Notes: a model not told the origin generated them from the letters alone. 64,000 bases of DNA from Trifolium pratense (GCF_020283565.1 NC_060061.1:31037362-31101361), one strand, 5' to 3'. Shown: positions 45,938-58,185, counted from the stretch's first letter. Numbers and translations: made by a program.

Positions 45938-47225
45938 TCAACAACAGAGTTCCTGGTTATAATGTCTGCTACAAGATCTAACGGCTAGAATATAAAGTTG
46001 CAAAAATAAGATTGAAATATTGATAAAAAACACCATTCTTCTTTGCATGGACAAGTAAAGAACTAGCAACCTGTACACGATGGTGTGTTGAGACGCAATT
46101 TATGGCAGACATGAACTGTGTCATGAAATTTAGGTCATGAACTGTGTCATGAGAATAAATATTTGTGACATTTTTCGAAACTTCTTCGTTTCACACACTT
46201 TAAAAAAAGTGTACAAATAAAAGAGATAGAATTGTACATTTACTAAATTACTCTTAATATTTGTTAGTCATTGATTCTTAGGAGTGTAGGCGTAAGTTTT
46301 TCATTTACCGTAAAAAACTCATGGAAACATAAACATTGTAGAGTGAGCATCAAATTAGATCTACAGAACATAAAAAGATGAAACATGTACTTACTTATTG
46401 GCAAATTTTACTATTTTTGTATTGTAAATGTTACCAATGTTAGTAGCAAAGTGAGTACTAAATGTGAAGGAAGGAAATGTCTATTTATGCTATTAACACC
46501 GTTTGCTAATCCAATTGTTAGGATCTTGCAATTGGGAATGTTGCAGTTGAGGTTCCAAATTGAACTTAAATTGTTAGGATCTAGACATCAAGGATTGAAT
46601 AGACGTTCCAACTAAGTTGATCCACTTAAACACTCCCGTCCTATATCTACGTGTGATCGAATTGTAGTCCTCCCTATCAAGTCCAAACATCAACCACCAC
46701 TTGACTACCTAACGATTGATATTATGAAACTTTGGTCTTTAAAGAGTTATGGCATATTATGTTGCCAAGTCTTTCAATTTGCACTTGGGTAGATTTGTTA
46801 GCAAAAGAAAAATTATAAGAAGTGAGCACATATTCATGAATTTTGAAGTCTAACACAAATTTAAATTTACCAGAATCATGTATTTAGAATATAAAACAAG
46901 GCCAAATTTACATGTATTCTTTTGGGATGTCTCTCTTGTTATATGTTCTTGTTGCGATAACGGGCATCGACACAACTCGATCAACATCATCCAACAATGA
47001 GAAAAAGAGAGACTTTTGAAAAACAATGAACATCCATATTCCAAACAATGACTGAAAATCAGAGGCGTTGATTCGACTGCAACTGTAATTAAACCAATGA
47101 CTGAAAATTCATATTCCAAACTATGAACTGACTCAAAATTGACTGAAAAATTACGCGGAACATTAAAGAGGGATAAAAGATTAATGGTTTAGTAGACCAA
47201 GTTCAGGTCAATATTCACAAATGCA
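45938..47225. other. No recognised gene, one diverged repeat
   Basis: 46670-46825 is a diverged copy of about 13570-13745 (ACCACTTGACTACCTAACG to GCAAAAGAAAAATTATAA). The rest shows nothing I can assign. Confidence 0.5.
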
Positions 47226-47356
47226 AAAGACTCTTTGTTTAGTAATAATTGTACCACTCTCCCACCAAAACCATGAACCACTTTTGCCAGACATTTGAAA
47301 GTATCAAGTGGCACTAAATTTTGTCAAATGTATCATCAATACAAACATATAGTTGT
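47226..47356. repeat. Single 140-bp repeat unit
   Basis: One copy of the AATTGTACCACTCTCCCACC unit, followed directly by block alpha as at 17 kb. Confidence 0.85.
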
Positions 47357-49341
47357 TCAGACAAGTCTCACTAGTGGCAGAAATAACGAATGACTAATAA
47401 ACTATCTTATGCCTGATAATTTATAACTGATAGATAAATGAGAAGTCTTTTCTAAAATAAACCAAAAGCCATGAGAGAAGTAATAAAGATATTTGTATAA
47501 GAAAAGCTAGGAGATAAAAAAAACAATTCTTTATCACCAAAGCATTGATCAAAGTAATAAGATATATTTGAGTTTGTTTAATTGATGGTCAGAGGCTCAA
47601 TATCTGTCTACTACGTATGAAGAAACGTTTCGAGCAAAAAATAGTTATCTTTAAACATCAGTTACCTTGTAATCCACAATTATACTAAGAATAAATTCAT
47701 CAATTAAAATGAATTTTATTGTATATATTATAATTCAATAATTGTCTTACCATGCTCAGTGACGGATTCAAAGGGGGGCAGACAGTGGCCAAGGCCCCCC
47801 CTCCCCCTCATATATGTATATAATAATATATATTACCACGTCTCAACTCAACTATTTATTTACAACATTTTAATTTAGTATTATACATACATAAAATAAT
47901 ATTATAATATGATAAAAATACACACATAAAAAAATAGTATATATATTGGGAGAGAAAACAGTGATTTCTTCTTTAAATATAGGGTAAATGATCATTTACC
48001 CCCCCTGCAAAATAAGCAAATTTTCGTTTACCCCCTGCGTAGATTTTTTTTCTGTTTACCCCCCGCAAAAAATAGATTCCCTCATTTTGCCCCCTAGGTA
48101 TACAACAGGACATGTGACTGTGCAAATCTGCTGACGTGGCTTGTACACGTGGAAAAAAATCATTTATATTTATTTTTTAAATTCCACGTAAGATAATTTT
48201 TTTTTAAAAATTCCTACAAAATAAAAAAACGAATTTTCTTATTTTTTTCCCAAAATAAAAAAATTCCTACAAATAATTTTTTTTCCTACAGAATTTTTTA
48301 AAAATTATATTTTTTCCCTACAAATGAATTTAAAAATTTTCCAACAAAAAACAAATAAAAAATAAGAATCTTAAATTTTTTAAAAAAATACTTTATTTTT
48401 TTGTTAATCTCTTTCAATTAAAAAAAATTTGAAAAATCGTAGTTTCCTCTTCTACAAAAATTATGTGATATTAAATTATGCAACAAAAAAAAATAAAGCA
48501 AAATTATGCAGGAACCTAAATCATGCAACAAAATTACGTGATATTAAATTATGCTTCAATTCTCATGTGATATTAAATTATGCAGCAACCTTAGCTTCCA
48601 CTATATCTGCAGCAAAAAATTAAAGTTTATTTTTAAAATATACAGATTCTGTTTTTTTTTAATTCTAAAATATTTGAAAATAAATCTTTCAAATCTTTAT
48701 TTTGGGAGCAAAATAAGAAAATTGGTTTTTTTATTTGGGAAAAAAATTATTGAACGATTTTTTTTTTTAATTTTGTAGGAAAAAAAAATTTGTAGGAAAT
48801 TTTATTTTTAATTTTGGGAAAAAAATTTGTTTTTTTATTTTTTAGGAAAAAAAAGTTATTTATTTTTTAAAAAAATATTATGTGACGTGGAATTTAAAAA
48901 ATAAATATAAATGATTTTTTCTACGTGTACAAGCCACGTCAACAGACTTGCACAGTCACATGTCCTGCAGTACACTCAGGGGCCAAAATGACATAATCTA
49001 TTTTTTGCAGGGGGTTGAACAATAAAAAAAATCTGTGCAGGGGTTAAGCGATAATTTGCTTATTTTGCAGGGGGTAAATGATCATTTACCCTTAAATATA
49101 TGAGATGTTATCAATACAGTGTATTGAAATAATAAAAATATTTTTAAATCTGTCTATTATTAGTAATGTTTTGGACAAATTGACTAATACAAAGCATATT
49201 TGATGACCAAACTAACAAACAAAAAATAAATTTGAGGATCTGAGAATCAAAATAACTAAAAAAAAAATATACGTTTAAGAGTCAAAATAATTGTTCTTAT
49301 TTTCGGCCCCTCGTATAGTAAGTTTCTGGATCCGTCCCTGA
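47357..49341. repeat. Block alpha plus beta element (second copy)
   Basis: 47357-47755 matches 17037-17443 and 47756-49341 is the TCAGTGACGG element, here enlarged by a Mutator-like insertion and by about 55 bp (49101-49150) absent from the first copy. Confidence 0.85.
47984..49091. mobile_element. Mutator-like element, second family
   Basis: The ends GGGTAAATGATCATTTACC and GGTAAATGATCATTTACCC are inverted and each is itself palindromic (AAATGATCATTT). The perfect 9-bp TSD TTAAATATA lies at 47975-47983 and 49092-49100. TIRs of over 200 bp include GACGTGGCTTGTACACGT. The interior is almost only A/T. No transposase. Confidence 0.93.
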
Positions 49342-50266
49342 CCACGCTTGCATGTGATGCAACGCAGTGTCTTCAAGATGTTAGCTGAAACAAGGTTTGC
49401 AACTTTAGGCTTAGGTGAATTTGTGGTGCAAGCAATTCAAGTGGTTAAATATTGTTTCATCATTTGTCGAGTTATGGTCCTTTAGTGCATGGATGGTGAA
49501 AATATTTGTTGTGTGTTTGATTATATATGTGGAGATAAAATTTGGTTTTAAATGAATCTGTTTTAACTGATAAAATTGATTTTTTTTTTATAAATTCTGC
49601 TTAATTGTTTTATTGTATGTTTAATTTTGCAGTGATAAAAATGGATTGTAAAGATGTTTATTGAGAAAAAGTATGCATTGAAAAAAAATTAAGAATATCA
49701 ATTTCAACTAAACTATATTAAATAATCACTATATTTTTAATATACGAGCTACAAACATGCCGAAGGCTATAAGCAAATATACAAAAGAAAAGAAGTAAAA
49801 GGGCATTTTAGTCAACAAAAAAGAGAGTAAAAGTGTGTTATACAATTTCATCACGTGAAAGTAATGGAAACACAAAAAAGACATAATGCATTGAGTGTGG
49901 TTACACAAAGAAAGCAAAATTTCCATTTAAGGTAATTTCCACTTTCTAAAGGGTAATTAAGCAAAGAAATAGAAGGCATGTAAAAATAAATGCATATTGA
50001 TGAGTTACTGTCTTATTTGTGTGTGGTGTTAATTGATTTTCAATACTAAGGTTTTTGACATGTGTAACTCATTTCCCGTGTGTCTAGTCATATTATCGAA
50101 TTGTAATTTTAATCCATCTCTTGTGTCAGTATGAAATGAAAAAACAACAAATTTAAAAGGTGAAACTGAAAAGAAAAAAAAAAACTTAATGTACAACAGA
50201 TTTGAACTATAATAATTTAACTCTGGATCTATTGGTGAGCCTATGGAAAATTAAAATGACTTTTAC

Positions 50267-50309
50267 ACGTGCACACATGCGCGCACGCACGCACGCGCGC
50301 ACTCACATG
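50267..50309. repeat. Alternating purine-pyrimidine tract
   Basis: CACGTGCACACATGCGCGCA and onward alternates purine and pyrimidine for about 40 bp with several CGCG steps. Such tracts can adopt Z-DNA under negative supercoiling. Confidence 0.8.
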
Positions 50310-50456
50310 TAAATTACTCTTAAATATACAAACTTTTTAACAAAAAAATCTATAATAAAATAAAAAATATAACAACATATATAAATAATTAGGTACTAGT
50401 TTATTCTTGAAGATTTGTCCACCCCTTCAACAATATTTTCCTTAACACCCCTCATT

Positions 50457-50512
50457 CTCTCCTTACACTGTTTTTTTTTTGTTTGAACAAGCTCTCTCCT
50501 TACACTGTTTTT
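50457..50512. mobile_element. Micro-insertion (18 bp) between 19-bp direct repeats
   Basis: CTCTCCTTACACTGTTTTT at 50457-50475 and 50494-50512 flanks TTTTTGTTTGAACAAGCT. The repeat is long, perfect and not low complexity, so this is one of the clearest cases. Confidence 0.7.
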
Positions 50513-51430
50513 CCCCTGTTTATATATAGCATGGAGTCATGGACAAAGTTTCTTATCTTCACTGCAATTCAGTGGTAATTAAGCATAGAAATAGAAGGCA
50601 CGTGAAAATGCACATTGATGAGTTAGTGTCATACGTGTGTGTGGTGTTCATTGATTTTCAATACAATGGTACGTAACTAATAATGAGAGCTATGTTATGA
50701 ATCATGGAATCGAAGGGATAAAGATCATAGATGTCGGCAAGATAGAGTGCATAAGAGTATTCATGAGGAAGATACTCATAGAAATTCATATTGAATGAAT
50801 ATAGATTGATAAAAGAATTGAGTAAAATGTACAATGAAGTAGCTTATTTATAGGACTATTTGGAGTAACTAACTCTCTAACTAACTTTCTAACCTCCTAA
50901 CTAACTTGGTAACCTATCAACTAACTCTAGTTGATTAACTAACTATCTATATTCTTAACAGCCTCCCTCAAACTCAACATTGGAAAATTTACCAATTTGA
51001 GTTTGAATTACAATTATTTTCAACATTTATATTCAACATTTATCATGTGAAAAATTGCAACCTGAAACATAGAAAATTGTAGTGCAAGCACTGCAGTGGC
51101 ACAAAATGACAGTAAAATCCTACAAGCTATGACACTAAGACTTAAGAGCCCAAAGAAAATTTCCACACTTGTTGTTGGCCTTGTGTGTCACGTAGCTTAT
51201 ACATGCCCAATTCTATTTTGATTCATCCTTCTGCAATGTGTTGCCCCTGCCTTATCTTCCTGTAGTTGAATGTTCACGAACATTGCACAATTGACAGAAC
51301 AATTGAAGAGAAAATTGGTACAAAATATTGCACTGCACATGACACCTACAATTCGCTGTCATCTTCTTCCCTATACTCACTCAATCTCAATTGAATCTGA
51401 ATGGAAGGAAAAAAAACTGAAAACGAAATG

Positions 51431-51826
51431 TTATGCAGCAAGGTCCACACCATGGGAGAGTGAAATACAGTAACGAGAAAGGAACCGGGAGCAAAACAAA
51501 GAAGAATGAACTGAAACAGAAAAGTGAAACGCGTGTATGCGGTGGAGCACGGCGATATCGATGTACATGAGAGTTCCGCCGGGATCAAACGTCTTCCTCC
51601 CTCTATCCCAAGGCATCCACCATAGACGAAACAAAGTTTTGCAAAGGACTCTATAGATCACATAACCAAGAATCACAAATGTTGCTCCGCCGGGATCAAA
51701 GACAGTTTTGACGGCGAGAACGGCGATGCTGTATTTATCGTGGCGAGGATCATACATCATATGCGTTGATTCTGGAAAAGGTTCCTTCAATTTCATGATT
51801 GCTTCGGAGTATTGAATTTTCGGCAC
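51431..51826 (-). CDS. Second LTR-element ORF (interior 1), unknown
   Basis: 131 codons starting MPKIQYSEAIMKLKEPFPE, containing two FDPGG motifs and a hydrophobic stretch (ATFVILGYVIYRVL). It begins 21 bp after the stop of the preceding ORF, so the two may be parts of one frame separated by a mutation or be read by reinitiation. No family recognised. Confidence 0.35.
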   Translation of the reverse strand: MPKIQYSEAIMKLKEPFPESTHMMYDPRHDKYSIAVLAVKTVFDPGGATFVILGYVIYRVLCKTLFRLWWMPWDRGRKTFDPGGTLMYIDIAVLHRIHAFHFSVSVHSSLFCSRFLSRYCISLSHGVDLAA

Positions 51827-51847
51827 AGAAATGAGATGTTGAATTCT

Positions 51848-52450
51848 CTAATCTTGCATTTTCCCTTTGCACGCCGATTCAGTTTCATAGACCGATTGAA
51901 AACAATTGACTTCTCCGATTTTGACAGATCCTCCCCCTTCAACCAAAGGCTTGATGACAATCTCTGAAGTTGCTAACAAAGATGATGATGCAGAATCAAG
52001 ATTCTTCGATTTCACATGTTCTTCCAAAGCGGCAAACTTAGATTCTTGGAACGCAGATTCCTCGACAATGCTGCAACATGAATCCGCAAGAATACATGTT
52101 ATCTTGCCAATCTTGATGGAAAATCCATCAATTGTTGGCTTGATTGGAGTGATCAAAGCAGAATTAAAGGTGGAAGGATCTGAATCACCGAAACTGCCAA
52201 AACAGATTTGAACTTCTGCAGAAGAAAGATCTTCATCTTCCTCAATGGCTGAATCGAAATCGGCAGCGGAATCTTCATCTTCATCCCTTGGGTATCGCTC
52301 TGATACCATGTTATGAATCATGGAATCGAAGGGATAAAGATCATAGATGTCGGCAAGATAGAGTGCATAAGAGTATTCATGAGGAAGATACTCATAGAAA
52401 TTCATATTGAATGAATATAGATTGATAAAAGAATTGAGTAAAATGTACAA
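51848..52450 (-). CDS. LTR-element ORF of unknown function (interior 1)
   Basis: Open for 200 codons. The first ATG (52450) is about 10 bp from the TATA box, so the in-frame ATG at 52405 (MNFYEYLPHEYSYAL) is likelier, giving 185 residues. The frame starts inside the LTR, crosses the LTR end and reads through the primer-binding site as MVSERYPR. It then becomes acidic (DEDEDSAADFDSAIEEDED) and ends with KPLVEGGGSVKIGEVNCF. I see no zinc knuckle and no similarity I can name; position suggests a gag-like or element-specific protein, or captured host sequence. An identical copy lies in interior 2. Confidence 0.5.
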   Translation of the reverse strand: MYILLNSFINLYSFNMNFYEYLPHEYSYALYLADIYDLYPFDSMIHNMVSERYPRDEDEDSAADFDSAIEEDEDLSSAEVQICFGSFGDSDPSTFNSALITPIKPTIDGFSIKIGKITCILADSCCSIVEESAFQESKFAALEEHVKSKNLDSASSSLLATSEIVIKPLVEGGGSVKIGEVNCFQSVYETESACKGKMQD

Positions 52451-53046
52451 TGAAGTAGCTTATTTATAGGACTATTTGGAGTAACTAACTCTCTAACTAA
52501 CTTTCTAACCTCCTAACTAACTTGGTAACCTATCAACTAACTCTAGTTGATTAACTAACTATCTATATTCTTAACAGCCTCCCTCAAACTCAACATTGGA
52601 AAATTTACCAATTTGAGTTTGAATTACAATTATTTTCAACATTTATATTCAACATTTATCATGTGAAAAATTGCAACCTGAAACATAGAAAATTGTAGTG
52701 CAAGCACTGCAGTGGCACAAAATGACAGTAAAATCCTACAAGCTATGACACTAAGACTTAAGAGCCCAAAGAAAATTTCCACACTTGTTGTTGGCCTTGT
52801 GTGTCACGTAGCTTATACATGCCCAATTCTATTTTGATTCATCCTTCTGCAATGTGTTGCCCCTGCCTTATCTTCCTGTAGTTGAATGTTCACGAACATT
52901 GCACAATTGACAGAACAATTGAAGAGAAAATTGGTACAAAATATTGCACTGCACATGACACCTACAATTCGCTGTCATCTTCTTCCCTATACTCACTCAA
53001 TCTCAATTGAATCTGAATGGAAGGAAAAAAAACTGAAAACGAAATG

Positions 53047-53442
53047 TTATGCAGCAAGGTCCACACCATGGGAGAGTGAAATACAGTAACGAGAAAGGAA
53101 CCGGGAGCAAAACAAAGAAGAATGAACTGAAACAGAAAAGTGAAACGCGTGTATGCGGTGGAGCACGGCGATATCGATGTACATGAGAGTTCCGCCGGGA
53201 TCAAACGTCTTCCTCCCTCTATCCCAAGGCATCCACCATAGACGAAACAAAGTTTTGCAAAGGACTCTATAGATCACATAACCAAGAATCACAAATGTTG
53301 CTCCGCCGGGATCAAAGACAGTTTTGACGGCGAGAACGGCGATGCTGTATTTATCGTGGCGAGGATCATACATCATATGCGTTGATTCTGGAAAAGGTTC
53401 CTTCAATTTCATGATTGCTTCGGAGTATTGAATTTTCGGCAC
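53047..53442 (-). CDS. Second LTR-element ORF (interior 2), unknown
   Basis: Identical translation to the ORF at 51431-51826, with the same spacing to its neighbour. Confidence 0.35.
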   Translation of the reverse strand: MPKIQYSEAIMKLKEPFPESTHMMYDPRHDKYSIAVLAVKTVFDPGGATFVILGYVIYRVLCKTLFRLWWMPWDRGRKTFDPGGTLMYIDIAVLHRIHAFHFSVSVHSSLFCSRFLSRYCISLSHGVDLAA

Positions 53443-53463
53443 AGAAATGAGATGTTGAATTCT

Positions 53464-54066
53464 CTAATCTTGCATTTTCCCTTTGCACGCCGATTCAGTT
53501 TCATAGACCGATTGAAAACAATTGACTTCTCCGATTTTGACAGATCCTCCCCCTTCAACCAAAGGCTTGATGACAATCTCTGAAGTTGCTAACAAAGATG
53601 ATGATGCAGAATCAAGATTCTTCGATTTCACATGTTCTTCCAAAGCGGCAAACTTAGATTCTTGGAACGCAGATTCCTCGACAATGCTGCAACATGAATC
53701 CGCAAGAATACATGTTATCTTGCCAATCTTGATGGAAAATCCATCAATTGTTGGCTTGATTGGAGTGATCAAAGCAGAATTAAAGGTGGAAGGATCTGAA
53801 TCACCGAAACTGCCAAAACAGATTTGAACTTCTGCAGAAGAAAGATCTTCATCTTCCTCAATGGCTGAATCGAAATCGGCAGCGGAATCTTCATCTTCAT
53901 CCCTTGGGTATCGCTCTGATACCATGTTATGAATCATGGAATCGAAGGGATAAAGATCATAGATGTCGGCAAGATAGAGTGCATAAGAGTATTCATGAGG
54001 AAGATACTCATAGAAATTCATATTGAATGAATATAGATTGATAAAAGAATTGAGTAAAATGTACAA
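53464..54066 (-). CDS. LTR-element ORF of unknown function (interior 2)
   Basis: Residue-for-residue the same as the ORF at 51848-52450, again crossing the LTR and the primer-binding site. The identity shows the tandem duplication is recent. Confidence 0.5.
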   Translation of the reverse strand: MYILLNSFINLYSFNMNFYEYLPHEYSYALYLADIYDLYPFDSMIHNMVSERYPRDEDEDSAADFDSAIEEDEDLSSAEVQICFGSFGDSDPSTFNSALITPIKPTIDGFSIKIGKITCILADSCCSIVEESAFQESKFAALEEHVKSKNLDSASSSLLATSEIVIKPLVEGGGSVKIGEVNCFQSVYETESACKGKMQD

Positions 54067-54192
54067 TGAAGTAGCTTATTTATAGGACTATTTGGAGTAA
54101 CTAACTCTCTAACTAACTTTCTAACCTCCTAACTAACTTGGTAACCTATCAACTAACTCTAGTTGATTAACTAACTATCTATATTCTTAACA

Positions 54193-56130
54193 AGCTACAA
54201 TGCTATACTAAAGTTTTTGACATGTGTAACTCATTTCCCACGTTTCTAGTCATTCAATTCACCTTCCTCTTTTATTCAATTCACGCTATGAGAAAGAATA
54301 AAACTTTCTCTAAATACATTAAGCATGATAAAGACTAAAAAAAAAAAGAAAGTTGTATAAAAATAGAAACTAACACCAACCCTATCCCTAAGCCCTAAGC
54401 ACTACACGTTTTTTTAGTGTTGGGTTTTTATATTGGCTACATTTTGCAAAAGCCAACTCTAGTTAGATGCTGGATAAGATGTTGTAGCATTATCGTACAG
54501 CATTGTCTGATCTGTTTTTGCGCAGAATTTCTATTTCAAGTTAGATGCTCCGTTTTTATATGCAAGCTTATGCGCCAAGCCAAAACGAGCCTTGTTCTCC
54601 AAGTTTTCCTGAAGGCGGTTTGAGTATTATTATTTAAACAAAAATATAACTTGTTATATTTTTGAAAATAATATATTATATTTTTGGGTGACAAACAAAT
54701 TATATTTCTGAAAATAATGTGTACTCATGACTATTCACAACCTTCAATGAAAAATGTATTATATATGTTCCACAAAAAATTGTCCGCTATATTCTTTAAT
54801 AGAACTGTGTCTAAAACGATGCCGACCTTAATAAATACCGTTCCACAATTTTCTAAAAAAACAAACAAAATATATCTAACAATAATACTATTTCTTTCTT
54901 ACAAGTCTAATTTTAAAAAAATATTAATAATCTTACGGTGAGTGATGAGTGGAATGTGAGAATGAAATTATATCTTTTACTATATTTGTTTTTGTGAATG
55001 ACTAATCTCTACCGTGTGTGAATTTATTATTAACTTCATAAAAGAATTTGTTACCACTACCTATATATACATGGGTACGTTCTAATTTTATTTTTATGTC
55101 TACCTACTAATTTGCTTTTGAACTTTTTCCAACTCTATTCATGATGTTATGTACGTAACATTGAAGGTTTAGCCAAGTTTGACCAAGTTATATCTCATTT
55201 AATGCATTTTCCAACCCTAAAAACGTAGAATCAGACGATAAAATTGGACAAAAACTTAAATTTTATTCCTCGCCAAACACAATCTTTTGTGCCAAGTATA
55301 AATTGTTTAAAATATCAAAATAATTTCTTTTATCAAACATCGTAAAAAATATGTATACTCTATCTAATATATATCTTTTACCAATAAAACAATAAGTGAT
55401 AGTGGATGGCAAAATTTATTCAAGTCTCCAAGCAGTACAAGAGAAGGCAGACAAATTATTGTACTAGCATTGTAGTGATAGTGGATGGCAAAATGAAAAG
55501 AAGTAATGCAAAAAGTGATAAAGTTTGCTATGCAATTTGAAAAGGTTTTGGGTTCAAAATAGGAAATAGATGTAAACGGATACCAACTCCATGCAGGCCA
55601 TATAAATGCAACCATTCATCATGCACAATAGAAAACAAAAATAAATTATACTTTGTTACTTCTATTATAAAAACAAGAACCCAACATAGAAAACAAGAAA
55701 ATAACACTAGTAGTACCAAAAAAAAAAATCATTTCAAGCACTAAAAAGTTGTACTACTAATTTGTTAAAGGTGTATGAACAATAGTTAGAATCACATAAA
55801 CATGAAGACAAAGATAAATTAGCAGAATTGCAAAGACAAAAGAGATTAAAAAGTCCTTCAAAGTTTTGTGAGGTAAGTAAAAACGGTTAATACAAAAAGG
55901 TTTAGAAGTTTTGTGGATTAAAAGTTGTGACGTGAAATATTTAAAAGATTAAAATTTGCTGAAATATTTTATAGAGACAAAAAATATAATTTGATATATT
56001 TAAAGGTACCAAAAACTTATTTATGCCCTTTTATTTATAGTGTATTAATTATTTAGGAAAAATATTTTTTATACATAGACGAAATGGTAAAGTCAACATA
56101 TAAACTCACACTCACAAATGAGAGAGTCAC
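54193..56130. repeat. Shared block delta (second copy)
   Basis: Colinear with 31591-33300. 54377-55093 has no counterpart at the matching place; within it 54714-54910 is the paralogue of 36164-36360, and 54417-54640 is unassigned sequence. Non-coding. Confidence 0.8.
54654..54718. mobile_element. Possible micro-insertion (27 bp) between 19-bp repeats
   Basis: TTATATTTTTGAAAATAAT (54654-54672) and TTATATTTCTGAAAATAAT (54700-54718) flank a segment ending TTTTTGGGTGACAAACAAA. One mismatch and AT-rich repeats make this weaker than the others. Confidence 0.4.
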
Positions 56131-57939
56131 CACGACAAATTTATAACTAAAAAAATGTTCCAAATATCCATAGCTACAAAAAAAAAATCGTCAATAAACG
56201 GAGTGTGATTTCGGTATACATAACATAATTAATGTTCCCCATCCATTAGAACGTGTGAAATAACTTAATAATAAATTAAATAGATGAAAGGAAAGGAAGG
56301 CAAATAAGAAGAAAGAAGAGAGAAAGTATAATGGTAAGTGATCAACAGTTAAGATCAGTAAGTAACTTAAAATCAAGCCAAATTAGTTGCACCGATGTTG
56401 TTGCCTAGTTGGAGAAGAATATGTTGATTAGAGAAAAGGTGCAACGCAACATACGTAGAAGATTATCTGGCCGTAGGGGCGGAGCTGAAAAATTTAATAA
56501 TTTTTCATGTGTCTATTTAGCGGCGGTTTGAAACGCCCGTTAAATAGTCTGTGTATCTCGCTATTGGAAACTCTGCCACTATGCTTTAGTTTGCGGGGGT
56601 TTCATACCACAGTAATTTGAAACTCCTTTAACTTATTCTGCTATTTTTTTTCTCTATTCTTAATAATTTAAATCTCCTTTTTAATTTTGTTTTTGATGCT
56701 TGTTCTATTATTTAATAATTTATTAAATGTTTTAAAATGTGTTATTTATTTTGTCAAGGTATTCAAATATTTATTTTGAGAAAAAAATATCTAAATTTTT
56801 ATTTAAAATAGAGTTTTAGTGTATAAAAATTCATATTTAATCAATCTTTTGTTAAAAAATTATAAATATTTGTGAGAGAGATTCATATAATATAACAATC
56901 ATAAATGCAATAACTAATTCAAAAAGGTGAGGCCTACTCTACAAAGTGAGGTTTACACATTAATTGACTTAAAAATAGGACAAATGTCGTGATGAAAAAC
57001 ATTCGAAAAGACCAAAATTTGTTGAATTTTTTTAAAGAGATTAAAATTGAAATATAGTATATTTATAAGGTCTGAAAACTTATTTAACTCTTAAAAGTAT
57101 AATCATAGTAATAACATAACATATATTAACATACATGTATTTCAAATATTTATAGTCCAAACATCAAATGTGATCATATATATAACTCAAAATTCGCAAT
57201 TGTTTAATAAAAGTCTTATACTAAAAGAACATAAAACATATTTTATAAAATATAAAATATATTATAAAAGTTTTAGTGTTGGTTTGACTAATTTTATAAT
57301 AATTTGAACAAAACATAAGATATAAAGAAATTAAAATTGTTTACAAAAGAGATTATAATTGAACAAAATTATATATAAGGATTACAAAAGACATTATATT
57401 AGCTCCAAATGATTAGACGAAACAGATATACACATGACTAGCTACATATGATAGAAAGAACTACAATCTAAAAATGAAACCATTTAACAAGACTAATGGT
57501 TTCACTGTACAAATCCATCATAAACTAATAATATTCAAAACCAAGGTTATAATATTGAAAATCATAAGTCTGAAAACCAAAATCAATAGTGGCTAGAGGC
57601 ACACAAAAGAAAAATTAATTTTCGAAAGTGGCGAGAGGTTTTTTCAAAATTGAGATAATTTTCAAATGGGTCTGCTTAATAGTTAATGTCGTTCAAATGC
57701 ATTTATAATTAAGCTGAGAAAGATTAAAATGTGTTGGATTCGAAGAGAGGAGAATTGTCTTCGAATCAACCCATGAACCTAAACCTCGGAAGAGAGGTGA
57801 TGTGTTGGATTCAAATGCACGTCCTTCAAATGGGTTGATTCGAAGATTATCCTTATCTTTCTCATGTTGGGAGACCATCCTTAAGTAGGTTTCAACTAAT
57901 GGAAGTTTTTGAACCTTTTATCAAAAGTGTATATGTAAC
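56131..57939. other. No recognised gene
   Basis: Mostly AT-rich. 57720-57860 contains a local inexact repeat of GTGTTGGATTCGAA. A 61-codon minus-strand frame (57693-57878) derives from it and has no recognisable motif. Confidence 0.45.
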
Positions 57940-58185
57940 TGAAACCATTTAACAAGGCTAATGGTTTCAGTGTATAACTTATTGAAACCATGTATCAAGA
58001 GTAATGGTTTCAGTGTATAACAGTATCAAACCATTTAACTAGACAAATGATTTCAGTGTATAACATCTTGGCACTAATGCTCATATAAAACCATTTAACT
58101 ATAATAATGGTTTCGGTGTATAACGCCATGAAACCATTTAACTAGACTAATGGTTTCAGTGTATAACGGTATGAAACCATTTTTG
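57940..58185. repeat. Dyad-containing minisatellite, about five units
   Basis: The unit GAAACCATTTAACTAGACTA, ATGGTTTCAGTGTATAAC (about 42-48 bp) is repeated about five times with small changes. Each unit holds GAAACCAT and its complement ATGGTTTC about 12 bp apart, so every unit can form its own hairpin. A lone diverged unit sits at 57477-57512. Confidence 0.85.

Larger units (their letters stand above)
49342..50692. repeat. Block gamma (third copy) with a partial internal repeat
   Basis: 49342-50040 matches 17850-18419 and 30884-31550. A second, shorter copy of its right part (GGTAATTAAGCATAGAAATA to GATTTTCAATACAATGG) lies at 50573-50680, so the block was partly doubled here. Confidence 0.8.
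50693..54192 (-). mobile_element. Tandem non-autonomous LTR retroelement (three LTRs, two interiors)
   Basis: Three identical-looking 268-bp LTRs (50693-50960, 52309-52576, 53925-54192; TG...CA) alternate with two 1348-bp interiors at a period of 1616 bp. The 5-bp TSD AGCTA flanks the whole (50688-50692 and 54193-54197), and the empty site GAGAGCTACAATGC is at 31590. On the minus strand each interior starts TGGTATCAGAGC, directly next to the LTR, the tRNA-Met primer-binding site, and ends with a purine tract (GAGGGAGGC). LTRs contain TATAAATA. There is no protease, RT, RNase H or integrase, so it depends on another element. The tandem form is expected from unequal recombination between LTRs. 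Confidence 0.95.

Noticed and set aside
57940..58185. CRISPR-like array
   Set aside because: Repeats are imperfect and contiguous, with no unique spacers, in a plant nuclear context.
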